Source of the DNA: Prochloron sp. SP5CPC1
GTDB lineage: Bacteria > Cyanobacteriota > Cyanobacteriia > Cyanobacteriales > Prochloraceae
NCBI GenBank assembly: GCA_014323965.1
Contig: JACONB010000018.1
Location: 1-20,580, forward strand
Direction: 5' to 3'
DNA: 20,580 nucleotides
Below, piece by piece: positions 14,720 through 20,580 of the stretch; the stretch's first letter is position 1, and the number at the start of each line of letters is the position of its first letter. The translations under genes and the position numbers were made by a program. The notes under the pieces are model-generated. The model worked only from the letters and a program-made list of their open reading frames with translations. It had not been told where the DNA came from and searched no databases.

Positions 14720-16105
14720 TTAACGGCGAGTACAGCGGGTAAACAACTGATCGAGCATGGAAATCGCCATGTCAATTTCCTCGTAGCTAATAGTGAGTGC
14801 GGGAGCAAGAGTAATCACATTCTTGTAGTAGCCACCAATATCAAGAATGAGTCCGTATTTCTTGCCGTTAACCTCCAGATTCCCTAGCATTGCTTCGTCT
14901 ACAATGCGGTCTGTCATGGCTTTATCAGGAGTGAAGCTATCCTCTGCACTACAAATTTCAATGCGCAGAGCCATACCCAATCCATCTACATCGCCGACGA
15001 TTTTATGGCGGCGTTTCAGCTCTTTAATCCCCTCTAGGAAATAAGCTCCTTTTTCACGAGTCATAGTTTCGTAATCTTCTTCTTGCAGCATCTTGATGGT
15101 TTCTAAACCAACTGCAGTACCAAGAGGATTACTAGCAAAAGTGGAATGAGTGGAACCGGGAGGGAAAACTTCCGGATTGATCAACTCTTCTTTCGCCCAA
15201 ATTCCCGAGAGCGGATTCATTCCGTTCGTTAGGCCTTTGCCAAAAACAATGATGTCTGGCTTAATCCCGAAGTTTTCAATCGCCCACAGTTTTCCTGTGC
15301 GATAGAAACCCATCTGGATTTCATCGTCAACAATCAAAATCTTTCTGGCTTCTAAAATGTCTTGCAAGCGCTCAAAATAGCCTTCTGGAGGAATGACATA
15401 ACCTCCGGTTCCCTGAATCATTTCGATGAAAAAGGCCGCATATTCTGATTGCTCTGCTTTACCATCCCAAACACCGTAGTATTCGGTCTCAAACAGGCGC
15501 TCGAACTGGTCAACACAGTAAAGCCCGCAGTCTTCGCGCTTTTTACCATAGGGACAGCGGAAGCAATAAGGAAAGGGAACAAACTGGGCGCGATCGCCAA
15601 AATGCCCATAGCGACGACGGTAACGATAGCTAGACGTAATCGCTGAGGCCCCTAAAGTACGCCCATGATATCCCCCTTCAAACGCAAACATCAAGCTTTT
15701 GCCCCCTGTAGCATTCCGTACTACCTTCAGGGAATCTTCTACAGCCTGACTGCCGCCAACATTAAAGTGAACGCGACCTTTTTCTCCAAACTTCTGCTCA
15801 AGATCTTCGGCAATCGTAGCGGCTAGCTCAATTTTGGTGGGATGCAAATATTGAGATGCAACTTGGGGTAACGTATCAATTTGCTGTTTGAGACTATTAT
15901 TCAAGCGCTGATTGGCATAGCCCAAATTACAAGCAGAATACCACATCTGCAAATCCAGAAATTGCTTTCCCTCATAATCATAAAGGAAGGATCCCTGGCA
16001 CTTCTTAAAGATTCTGGGTTTTTCCAGATAATGAACAGTATCGCCAAATGAACAATATTTTTGTTCGAGATCTGATAGTAGTTGCTCGGTTTTTGAATTT
16101 TGCAT
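14720..16105 (-). CDS. Class III PLP-dependent aminotransferase
   Basis: This 461-residue fold-type I aminotransferase of the ornithine/4-aminobutyrate/diaminobutyrate group transfers an amino group between an omega-amine or amino acid and a keto acid or aldehyde. Landmarks are GGSQAVEDSLK (117-127, phosphate-binding loop), GGYHGRT (144-150), Asp261 in VDDEIQMG (pairs with the pyridine nitrogen), Lys290 in VFGKGLTNG (Schiff base), and STHSTFASNPLG. A cysteine group at 181, 184, 193 and 197 (CFRCPYGKKREDCGLYC) matches the Cys-rich insert of some class III enzymes. It is first in the minus-strand cassette, so it probably sets its entry or amination step. No Shine-Dalgarno sequence precedes ATG 16105. 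The substrate is unknown. Confidence 0.92.
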   Translation of the reverse strand: MQNSKTEQLLSDLEQKYCSFGDTVHYLEKPRIFKKCQGSFLYDYEGKQFLDLQMWYSACNLGYANQRLNNSLKQQIDTLPQVASQYLHPTKIELAATIAEDLEQKFGEKGRVHFNVGGSQAVEDSLKVVRNATGGKSLMFAFEGGYHGRTLGASAITSSYRYRRRYGHFGDRAQFVPFPYCFRCPYGKKREDCGLYCVDQFERLFETEYYGVWDGKAEQSEYAAFFIEMIQGTGGYVIPPEGYFERLQDILEARKILIVDDEIQMGFYRTGKLWAIENFGIKPDIIVFGKGLTNGMNPLSGIWAKEELINPEVFPPGSTHSTFASNPLGTAVGLETIKMLQEEDYETMTREKGAYFLEGIKELKRRHKIVGDVDGLGMALRIEICSAEDSFTPDKAMTDRIVDEAMLGNLEVNGKKYGLILDIGGYYKNVITLAPALTISYEEIDMAISMLDQLFTRCTRR

Positions 16106-16254
16106 GGGTGGTGCTTTGAGAATCTGTATTTGAGTTGAAAATTTGTAATCTATACTACTTACGCAAAATTTTTACCAGATATTATCATATAATACTTTAT
16201 GCATGGACCGAAAAACTAACCATTAACTTTCGCTTTAAATGATCCAAGCCAGAA

Positions 16255-16482
16255 TGGCAAGAAGCTGCTCGCTATAAATACGGTTTTTAGGGCCCGAAGA
16301 CCCTGGGATAAATGCTTCATGGTCACTGTTTATCGGCTTTTTAATCTCAAGTTAAATCAGCCTCAAAGATTTCTTTACCTAAAGATAACACTCGGGTTAT
16401 TTTTGTTTTAACTATTTCTTAATATTTGGGCAAATTTGGGAAAAATAATGATTTTAACGTTGACAAAATAAGTAAAATATGG
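16255..16482. repeat. Leader repeat, copy 2 (upstream of the aminotransferase)
   Basis: This is the longer copy of the repeat at 5180-5311, sharing three well-conserved blocks in the same order and orientation. It keeps about 95 bases that the other copy lacks, including ATG 16320 and the start of a signal-peptide-like frame. I infer the 5' leader of a lost secreted-protein gene, probably a sulfatase. The two copies flank the 11-kb cassette as direct repeats. Confidence 0.65.
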
Positions 16483-16488
16483 TATTAT
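16460..16488 (+). promoter_or_regulatory. Consensus sigma-70-type promoter pointing right
   Basis: TTGACA (16460-16465), 17 bases, then TATTAT (16483-16488). No plus-strand gene follows, but a hairpin ends about 70 bases downstream, so a small RNA of about 60-65 nt is conceivable. The sister repeat at 5294-5311 lacks the TTGACA. Confidence 0.4.
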
Positions 16489-16524
16489 TGCAAAAAGTAG
16501 GCATAGACGGTGCCCGAGAATATA

Positions 16525-16558
16525 GGAAAGGGCGATCCATTAAATAGATCGCCCTTTA
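16525..16558. terminator. Perfect 11-bp hairpin, same arms as the sulfatase 3' hairpin
   Basis: AAAGGGCGATC (16527-16537) pairs with GATCGCCCTTT (16547-16557) around a 9-nt loop. The GGAAAGGGCGAT and ATCGCCCTTTA ends are identical to 2555-2583, and TTATTGCAAAA occurs to the left of both (2538-2548 and 16485-16495). It is probably the leftover terminator of a deleted gene. Confidence 0.6.
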
Positions 16559-16677
16559 CCTTGTGCTGGTTCAAACAAATTATTTGTATTTATCTGCGTA
16601 CACGGCGGAACGCTTATGCGGTTGCAGTAGCAAAGCTTCGCAATCAAACAAAGCACCAGATTAAAGACAGGTTTTGA

Positions 16678-17325
16678 TTATTTCCTAACTTGCTTCCGTT
16701 TTTTGATAGCAGAATGAGTTTGGGGAAACCCAAGGTGTTTAATCTGTTGATACTTCCGCTGTTCCTCTAATTCCTTCAGTTCGGTGTAATGAACCCAGTG
16801 AATGCAATCTACCGGACAGGTGTCAATTGCCTCTTGAACCAAATTGGAGCTATCCCCGTCTTGACGAATTACCCGAGAGCGTCCATAGTCTGGTTCGATA
16901 AAAAAGGTGTTAGGAGCCACGTGAGCGCAGTGCTTGCAACCGATACAAATTACTTCATCCACGTAAACGCCTTTTTGCCGCAGTGAACCCCCTAACACGG
17001 GTTCTAAACCGGAACGTTCCGAACCATGGCGAAAGAGACCTCCCAACTCTGGTTCTAAACCAGAGCGTTCTGTTGTTGGGTTAGAGTGGGACATTACCTG
17101 CCAATATTGCAAATCTGCTACCAATTCGTATTCTTTCCCGTTCCAGGAAAAGCCGATGTCGTAATCGTTCTCCTGGGCAATGGCTACTTCTGCACTGCGG
17201 GTTTGACCCTGATAACCTCTGACAGGAACGGGACCGGATTTCCAATCCACTTCCATATCCGTTAAAGCTTCTTTTAAAGAGGAGAGGTTGCGGATTTGGG
17301 TTTTGATATTGCTGAAATGAGACAT
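16678..17325 (-). CDS. DUF1257 (Ycf35-like) fragment fused in frame to a [4Fe-4S] ferredoxin
   Basis: Residues 1-76 are the first part of DUF1257/Ycf35 (MSHFSNIKTQIRN, GYQGQTRSAEVAI, YDIGFSWNGKEYELVADLQYW). The usual C-terminal 45-50 residues are missing. After one residue, Met78 begins what looks like the N-terminus of a separate ferredoxin, which ends at 215 and carries CIGCKHC (Cys127, 130, 133) and Cys170 in CPVDC, ligands for one [4Fe-4S] cluster. In other cyanobacteria these are adjacent separate genes, so a deletion has probably fused them. Residues 86-102 and 103-113 repeat ERSGLEPxLGG with a 17-residue period. AAGGAAGA lies just before ATG 17325. Internal initiation at 17094 could still yield ferredoxin alone. 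Role: electron transfer of unknown partner. Confidence 0.85.
   Translation of the reverse strand: MSHFSNIKTQIRNLSSLKEALTDMEVDWKSGPVPVRGYQGQTRSAEVAIAQENDYDIGFSWNGKEYELVADLQYWQVMSHSNPTTERSGLEPELGGLFRHGSERSGLEPVLGGSLRQKGVYVDEVICIGCKHCAHVAPNTFFIEPDYGRSRVIRQDGDSSNLVQEAIDTCPVDCIHWVHYTELKELEEQRKYQQIKHLGFPQTHSAIKKRKQVRK
16987..17070. repeat. 51-bp-period tandem duplication in the ferredoxin linker
   Basis: Two copies of a segment encoding ERSGLEPxLGG start 51 bases apart on the minus strand (17070 and 17019). The shared part is 33 bases with several silent differences, so it is not a very recent duplication. Confidence 0.6.
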
Positions 17326-17380
17326 ATTCTTCCTTGTTAAATTGGACGCTGATGTTCAAAACGGATTTAGATGAGATTTT

Positions 17381-17599
17381 TCACCAACTGCTGACTGATG
17401 CTTGGTTCTGGGCTGTTGTTGACGGACTCACTTCGTTTTGTGCGAAGTAATCGGATGTTGTGGTTTGAGAAATCACTTGTCCCAGCTGAGACTCGATTGC
17501 CGCTGTCACCTCTTGACAAGATGCTCCGACAATGCCTGTGACCTTCTCCCGTACCCGGCCATCGGGATAAATCGTGAATTCTAAGGTTTCTAAGTTCAT
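17381..17599 (-). CDS. DUF2997 family protein
   Basis: This 72-residue protein has the family pattern LEFTIYPDGRVREKVTGIVGASCQEVTAAIESQLGQV and a variable polar tail. Its function is unknown. It is routinely found beside DUF1257 and the small ferredoxin in cyanobacteria, and here it lies 55 bases upstream of the fusion on the same strand, in the usual order. I see no clear ribosome-binding site. Confidence 0.88.
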   Translation of the reverse strand: MNLETLEFTIYPDGRVREKVTGIVGASCQEVTAAIESQLGQVISQTTTSDYFAQNEVSPSTTAQNQASVSSW

Positions 17600-17684
17600 A
17601 GTCTAAAATAAAATTTGAGTAATTATACCAATTCTATACATATCTTAGCAAAAGTTAATCTAAATAGGTGTTATCACTCTAACT

Positions 17685-17704
17685 GGGCGCAACGGGTCGC
17701 GCCC
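17685..17704. repeat. GGGCGC-GCGCCC hairpin in the divergent intergenic region
   Basis: GGGCGC (17685-17690) pairs with GCGCCC (17699-17704) around AACGGGTC, and CTAC follows. Similar strings are dispersed in cyanobacterial genomes. It lies between the divergent DUF2997 and saccharopine-dehydrogenase-like genes, and so within their promoter region. Confidence 0.5.
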
Positions 17705-17739
17705 CTACAACTAGTAAAATATGAGGAGTAAAGAAGCAA

Positions 17740-18729
17740 GTGACAACTAGAATCGAGGTAGGAGTATTAGGTTTTGGCGGTTTGGGACAAGCAGCAGCTC
17801 GAGTTCTTGCCCCAAAACAGGAGATGGTGTTAACAGCAGCAGCAGATGCTCAAGGCTATGCTTATAACCCTGGTGGTTTAGATCCGGACCTGGCTATTGC
17901 TACTTCCAACCAGCAAGGTTCCCTGGGCTATCTAGAACCGGAAGGCACTCTCAGCCACCAAAGCATTCCCGATTTAATTGCTAAAGCAACAGAGGTGGAT
18001 GGTTATTTTCTCGCTTTGCCCAATTTACCCAATACGTTCATGGCAAATGTAGCCAAAGAGTTTATTAAATCTGGTTGGCAGGGAGTGTTAGTGGATGCCC
18101 TGAAACGAACCAGTGCGGTGGAACAAATGAGGCAGTTATCTGGGGACTTGGGAAAAGCGGGGATTACCTATATGACTGGTTGTGGCGCTACTCCGGGACT
18201 GTTAACAGCTGCTGCGGCGATAGCAGCTCAAAGTTACGCCGAAATCCACAGTGTTAAGATTACCTTTGGGGTGGGTATTGCCAACTGGGAAGCTTACCGG
18301 GCGACGATTCGGGAAGATATCGCCCACATGCCGGGATTTAATGTGGAAAAGGCCCGAGGAATGAGCGATACTGAGGTGGAGGCGTTGTTAGATAAGACTA
18401 AGGGTATTATTAGCCTGGAGAATATGGAACACGCTGATGACTTGATGTTGGAAATGGCTGGGGTTTGTTCGAGGGATCGCGTCACTGTGGGGGGTGTGGT
18501 GGATACCCGCAATCCTCACAAGCCTCTCAGTACTAATGTTAAGGTAACTGGACGCACTTTTGAAGGTAAAATTTCTACTCATACCTTTACCCTGGGAGAT
18601 GAAACTAGCATGGCTGCTAATGTTTGTGGTCCCGCCTTTGGCTATCTCAAAGCTGGCATTTCTTGGCATCGTCGCCGTATTTACGGTGTATTTACTGCTG
18701 CTGAAGTAATGCCACTATTTGTAAGTTAA
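17740..18729 (+). CDS. Saccharopine dehydrogenase-like oxidoreductase
   Basis: This 329-residue NAD(P)-binding protein has an N-terminal Rossmann fold (VGVLGFGGLGQAAARVL at 7-23) followed by a dehydrogenase-type domain with GCGATPGLLTAAAAI at about 148-162 and a long conserved second half. It matches a conserved cyanobacterial family annotated as saccharopine-dehydrogenase-like. Its true substrate is unknown, and lysine metabolism should not be assumed. The start is GTG 17740, with GAGGAG 11 bases upstream. An ATG at 17721 is in another frame and stops after nine codons. It is transcribed divergently from DUF2997. It looks intact and is ordinary core-genome context. Confidence 0.85.
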   Translation: MTTRIEVGVLGFGGLGQAAARVLAPKQEMVLTAAADAQGYAYNPGGLDPDLAIATSNQQGSLGYLEPEGTLSHQSIPDLIAKATEVDGYFLALPNLPNTFMANVAKEFIKSGWQGVLVDALKRTSAVEQMRQLSGDLGKAGITYMTGCGATPGLLTAAAAIAAQSYAEIHSVKITFGVGIANWEAYRATIREDIAHMPGFNVEKARGMSDTEVEALLDKTKGIISLENMEHADDLMLEMAGVCSRDRVTVGGVVDTRNPHKPLSTNVKVTGRTFEGKISTHTFTLGDETSMAANVCGPAFGYLKAGISWHRRRIYGVFTAAEVMPLFVS

Positions 18730-18744
18730 CTCAAGTTAAGGTTT

Positions 18745-18805
18745 GGTGGGCAATCAACAATTTACTCTCATTATAGGGTATTAAATGTTTCCTAAATTGC
18801 CCACC
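18745..18805. terminator. Inverted repeat after the saccharopine-dehydrogenase-like gene
   Basis: GGTGGGCAAT (18745-18754) pairs perfectly with ATTGCCCACC (18796-18805), with a 41-nt loop. It begins 15 bases after the stop codon. It may terminate transcription, but GGTGGGCA-type ends are also common dispersed repeats in cyanobacteria. Confidence 0.45.
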
Positions 18806-18843
18806 CTACGTTTACTAATACAACATATAAAAACACAACAATA

Positions 18844-18855
18844 CCGTGCCCCTAC
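18844..18855. repeat. CCGTGCCCCTAC dispersed repeat
   Basis: This 12-mer is the exact reverse complement of GTAGGGGCACGG at 20526-20537. It is a familiar cyanobacterial intergenic repeat and lies next to the 3' end of the tRNA gene. Confidence 0.5.
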
Positions 18856-18877
18856 CCCCGGTTGAACCAGAAAAATA

Positions 18878-18966
18878 CGGAGAGGGAGGGATTCGAACCC
18901 TCGAGCCCCCGCAAGGGGACTAACACATTAGCAGTGTGCCGCTTTCGACCACTCAGCCACCTCTCC
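18878..18966 (-). tRNA. tRNA-Ser (anticodon GCT)
   Basis: On the minus strand the 7-bp acceptor stem GGAGAGG/CCTCTCC closes perfectly. The discriminator is G at 18878, as expected for serine. The D-arm contains GCTGAGTGGTCGAAAGC, the anticodon loop reads CTGCTAA, a long variable arm (CCCCTTGCGGGG) follows, and the T-loop is TTCGAAT. The long class II variable arm and GCT anticodon give tRNA-Ser for AGC/AGU codons. CCA is not encoded. The size of 89 nt is normal. Confidence 0.97.
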
Positions 18967-19109
18967 ATGGCTATGATCAATCATCATAAACGGTTGGTTA
19001 CAAGTTTGTCAAGGTTATTTGCCTTCTTTTTTTAAATCACTCAAAGCTCCTGACAGTATAGGTTTCAAGATTATATTAATGATTTTTTTATTTGAGATCC
19101 AAGTGGTGA

Positions 19110-19115
19110 TATAAT
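19110..19115 (+). promoter_or_regulatory. TATAAT -10 candidate upstream of the glycosyltransferase
   Basis: A perfect TATAAT lies in the 287-base space between tRNA-Ser and the glycosyltransferase start. No good -35 box is found at 17 bases (TTTATT is there). A small CGGGA/TCCCG stem follows at 19132-19151. Only the -10 supports this call. Confidence 0.35.
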
Positions 19116-19253
19116 GACCATAGATCTAATACGGGATTGGATTGAGTCCCGAAAAGAGTAGACACAATAAAAACTATGCAGGGTAAGGCTTTGATGAAGC
19201 CGCACTCTGTCGTGCTGCAACTTGGTAAAAATCAACAGAGGGTAGAAAATAAG

Positions 19254-20513
19254 ATGTATAATCTACAGCAAAAGTCCATCGCCCTAATTTCTGTCCACGG
19301 CGATCCAGCAGTAGAAATAGGTAAAGAAGAAGCTGGAGGACAGAATGTATATGTGCGAAAAGTGGGGGAAGCTTTAGCTGCAGGGGGTTGGAGGGTGGAT
19401 ATGTTTACTCGCGCTAGCGACTCCCAACAACCCAAAATAGTGAACCATAGTCCTAATTGCCGTACTATTCGCATCCATGCAGGACCGGAAGATTTCATAC
19501 CTCGGGACGAGATTTTTAGCTATGGGGAGGATTTTGTGGCAGCATTCCTCAAGTTTCAAAGGAGGGAAGGGATTGAATATTCCCTGGTTCATACTAATTA
19601 CTGGATTTCTGGCTGGGTAGGGCTACAACTTCAAGAAAAGTTGTCCCTACCCATGGTTCACACTTATCATTCCCTGGGTGCGGTGAAATACAAGTCTGTG
19701 TCTACTATTCCCATGGTAGCTCGGACTCGCTTGCGAGTGGAAAAAGCTTGTTTGGAAAAGGCAGATAGGGTGGTAGCCACCAGTCCTCAAGAAAAAGAAC
19801 ACATGCATAAATTGGTTTCCAGGTTTGGGAAGATTGCTATTATTCCCTGCGGTACGGATATTCACCTCTTTGGTAAGGTGAATCGTTCTGAAGCACGAGA
19901 AAGGTTGGGGATGGAACAGGATGCTAAAGTGGTAATGTATGTGGGACGCTTTGACAAACGCAAGGGTATCGAAACTCTCGTGAGGGCAGTTAATCAGTCC
20001 CAGTGGCGACAAGATCCTCGTTTAAAAGTTATTATTGGGGGAGGTTCTCGTCCAGGAGAGAGTGACGGGTGGGAGAGAGAGCGAATTGAGGGGATAGTTG
20101 CCCAACAGGGAATGTCAGAGCGAACTTATTTTCCTGGTAGAATTGAGCAAGAAGATTTACCCCTTTATTATGCTGCTGCGGATGTTTGTGTGGTACCGAG
20201 TCATTACGAACCTTTTGGTTTAGTAACCATCGAAGCCATGGCTAGCAGGACCCCCGTAGTTGCTAGCCATGTAGGGGGGTTGCAGTTTACTGTTGTAGAT
20301 GAAGAAACTGGTTTATTGGTGCCACCCCAAGATGTGGCGGCTTTTGCTGAAGCCATAGATCGCATTCTGAATCATCGACTATGGGGTGTGGAGTTGGGTA
20401 TCAATGGGAGAAAGCGGGTTGAGAAGAAGTTTAGCTGGTATGGGGTTGCATCTGGATTGAGCCAACTCTACAATAAGCTAATTCAGGAGGATGATATAGC
20501 TGCCACTGCGTGA
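19254..20513 (+). CDS. GT4-family glycosyltransferase
   Basis: This retaining GT-B glycosyltransferase is 419 residues from this start. The N-terminal domain has ALISVHGDPAVEIGKEEAGGQNVYVRKVGEAL, the nucleotide-sugar-side glycine loop shared with sucrose-phosphate synthase, sucrose synthase and MshA-type enzymes, then VHTNYWISGWVG and VHTYHSLG. The C-terminal domain has VMYVGRFDKRKGIETLV and the EPFGLVTIEAMA donor-binding Ex7E motif, followed by VGGLQFTVVDEETGLLV. Donor and acceptor are not determinable. An in-frame ATG at 19176 would add 26 residues without family resemblance. AGAGGG 11 bases upstream and the family start favour 19254. It probably acts in the cytoplasm or at the inner membrane in envelope or polysaccharide synthesis. 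Confidence 0.85.
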   Translation: MYNLQQKSIALISVHGDPAVEIGKEEAGGQNVYVRKVGEALAAGGWRVDMFTRASDSQQPKIVNHSPNCRTIRIHAGPEDFIPRDEIFSYGEDFVAAFLKFQRREGIEYSLVHTNYWISGWVGLQLQEKLSLPMVHTYHSLGAVKYKSVSTIPMVARTRLRVEKACLEKADRVVATSPQEKEHMHKLVSRFGKIAIIPCGTDIHLFGKVNRSEARERLGMEQDAKVVMYVGRFDKRKGIETLVRAVNQSQWRQDPRLKVIIGGGSRPGESDGWERERIEGIVAQQGMSERTYFPGRIEQEDLPLYYAAADVCVVPSHYEPFGLVTIEAMASRTPVVASHVGGLQFTVVDEETGLLVPPQDVAAFAEAIDRILNHRLWGVELGINGRKRVEKKFSWYGVASGLSQLYNKLIQEDDIAATA

Positions 20514-20525
20514 ATCATCTATCAT

Positions 20526-20537
20526 GTAGGGGCACGG
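20526..20537. repeat. GTAGGGGCACGG dispersed repeat
   Basis: Inverted partner of 18844-18855, lying 12 bases after the glycosyltransferase stop codon. With its partner it brackets the tRNA-Ser and glycosyltransferase genes. Nothing coding is visible from here to the end of the window. Confidence 0.5.
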
Positions 20538-20580
20538 CAGTAAGAGGGAAAGCCTTAGGTTGGGTAGCAGTAAAGGGGAA

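Larger units (their letters stand above)
16106..16677. other. Gene-free 570-bp region built from sulfatase-flank repeats
   Basis: No gene is supported. It holds the second leader repeat (16255-16482), a canonical promoter on the plus strand (16460-16488) and a strong hairpin (16525-16558). On the minus strand a short frame from ATG 16320 reads MKHLSQGLRALKTVFIASSF, which looks like the start of a signal peptide and stops soon after. It also supplies the upstream region of the aminotransferase gene, so the promoter of the cassette must lie here or just below 16200, where the sequence is very AT-rich. Confidence 0.65.

Noticed and set aside
16201..16410. Open frame of about 60 codons across the leader repeat on the plus strand
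   Set aside because: The other repeat copy does not preserve the frame, no family is recognisable, and the conservation is better explained as a leader on the minus strand.
18745..20537. Composite mobile element bounded by the inverted 12-mers around tRNA-Ser and the glycosyltransferase gene
   Set aside because: The 12-mer is a common dispersed cyanobacterial repeat. No target duplication or transposase is visible, and the genes inside look like ordinary core genes.
1..20580. CRISPR array
   Set aside because: No regularly spaced identical repeats of 25-40 bases and no cas genes were seen.

Overview
The window looks like a cyanobacterial chromosome. It carries the DUF2997 / DUF1257 / small-ferredoxin group, a cyanobacterial saccharopine-dehydrogenase-like gene, three perfect HIP1 octamers (GCGATCGC at 2570, 14528 and 15590), heptamer tandem repeats, and dispersed GTAGGGGCACGG-type repeats. 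I cannot fix the genus from this sequence.

Layout. 1-1684 (plus strand): the tail of an unknown gene, an AT-rich gap with hairpins and decamer repeats, a small ORF overlapping a PD-(D/E)XK nuclease-like gene, and a YiaA/B membrane protein. 1681-5959 (minus strand): a decaying sulfatase module, made of a formylglycine-generating enzyme cut before its catalytic C-terminus, a full-length sulfatase whose signal peptide is broken by a 14-bp insertion, and a second sulfatase missing its 3' two thirds. 6056-16105 (minus strand): a one-directional metabolic cassette in the order class III aminotransferase, GNAT acetyltransferase, zinc alcohol dehydrogenase (broken), SDR oxidoreductase (broken), VOC/glyoxalase, methyltransferase, a split conserved hypothetical, MtnX-like HAD phosphatase, GlmS, and an EamA exporter (split at an A10 run). 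A 106-bp MITE-like element with perfect inverted ends and a 6-bp target duplication lies between the VOC and methyltransferase genes. 16106-16677: a gene-free stretch that repeats the sulfatase flanks. 16678-17599 (minus strand): a DUF1257-ferredoxin fusion and DUF2997. 17740-20513 (plus strand): a saccharopine-dehydrogenase-like gene and a GT4 glycosyltransferase, with tRNA-Ser(GCT) on the minus strand between them.

How it fits together. The 6-16 kb cassette reads as a small-molecule pathway: amination, two oxidoreductases, methylation, dephosphorylation, acetylation, amino-sugar supply by GlmS, and export. Its product is unknown, and an amino-sugar or amino-polyol metabolite is only a guess. 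At least four of its genes are broken in this copy. Separate copies of a sulfatase-type 5' leader and 3' hairpin lie on both sides of the cassette. This suggests that it now sits inside, or replaced part of, an older tandem sulfatase locus. The main novelty is a metabolic cassette and a sulfatase/FGE module caught in decay, with several lesions associated with small palindromes or a homopolymer.
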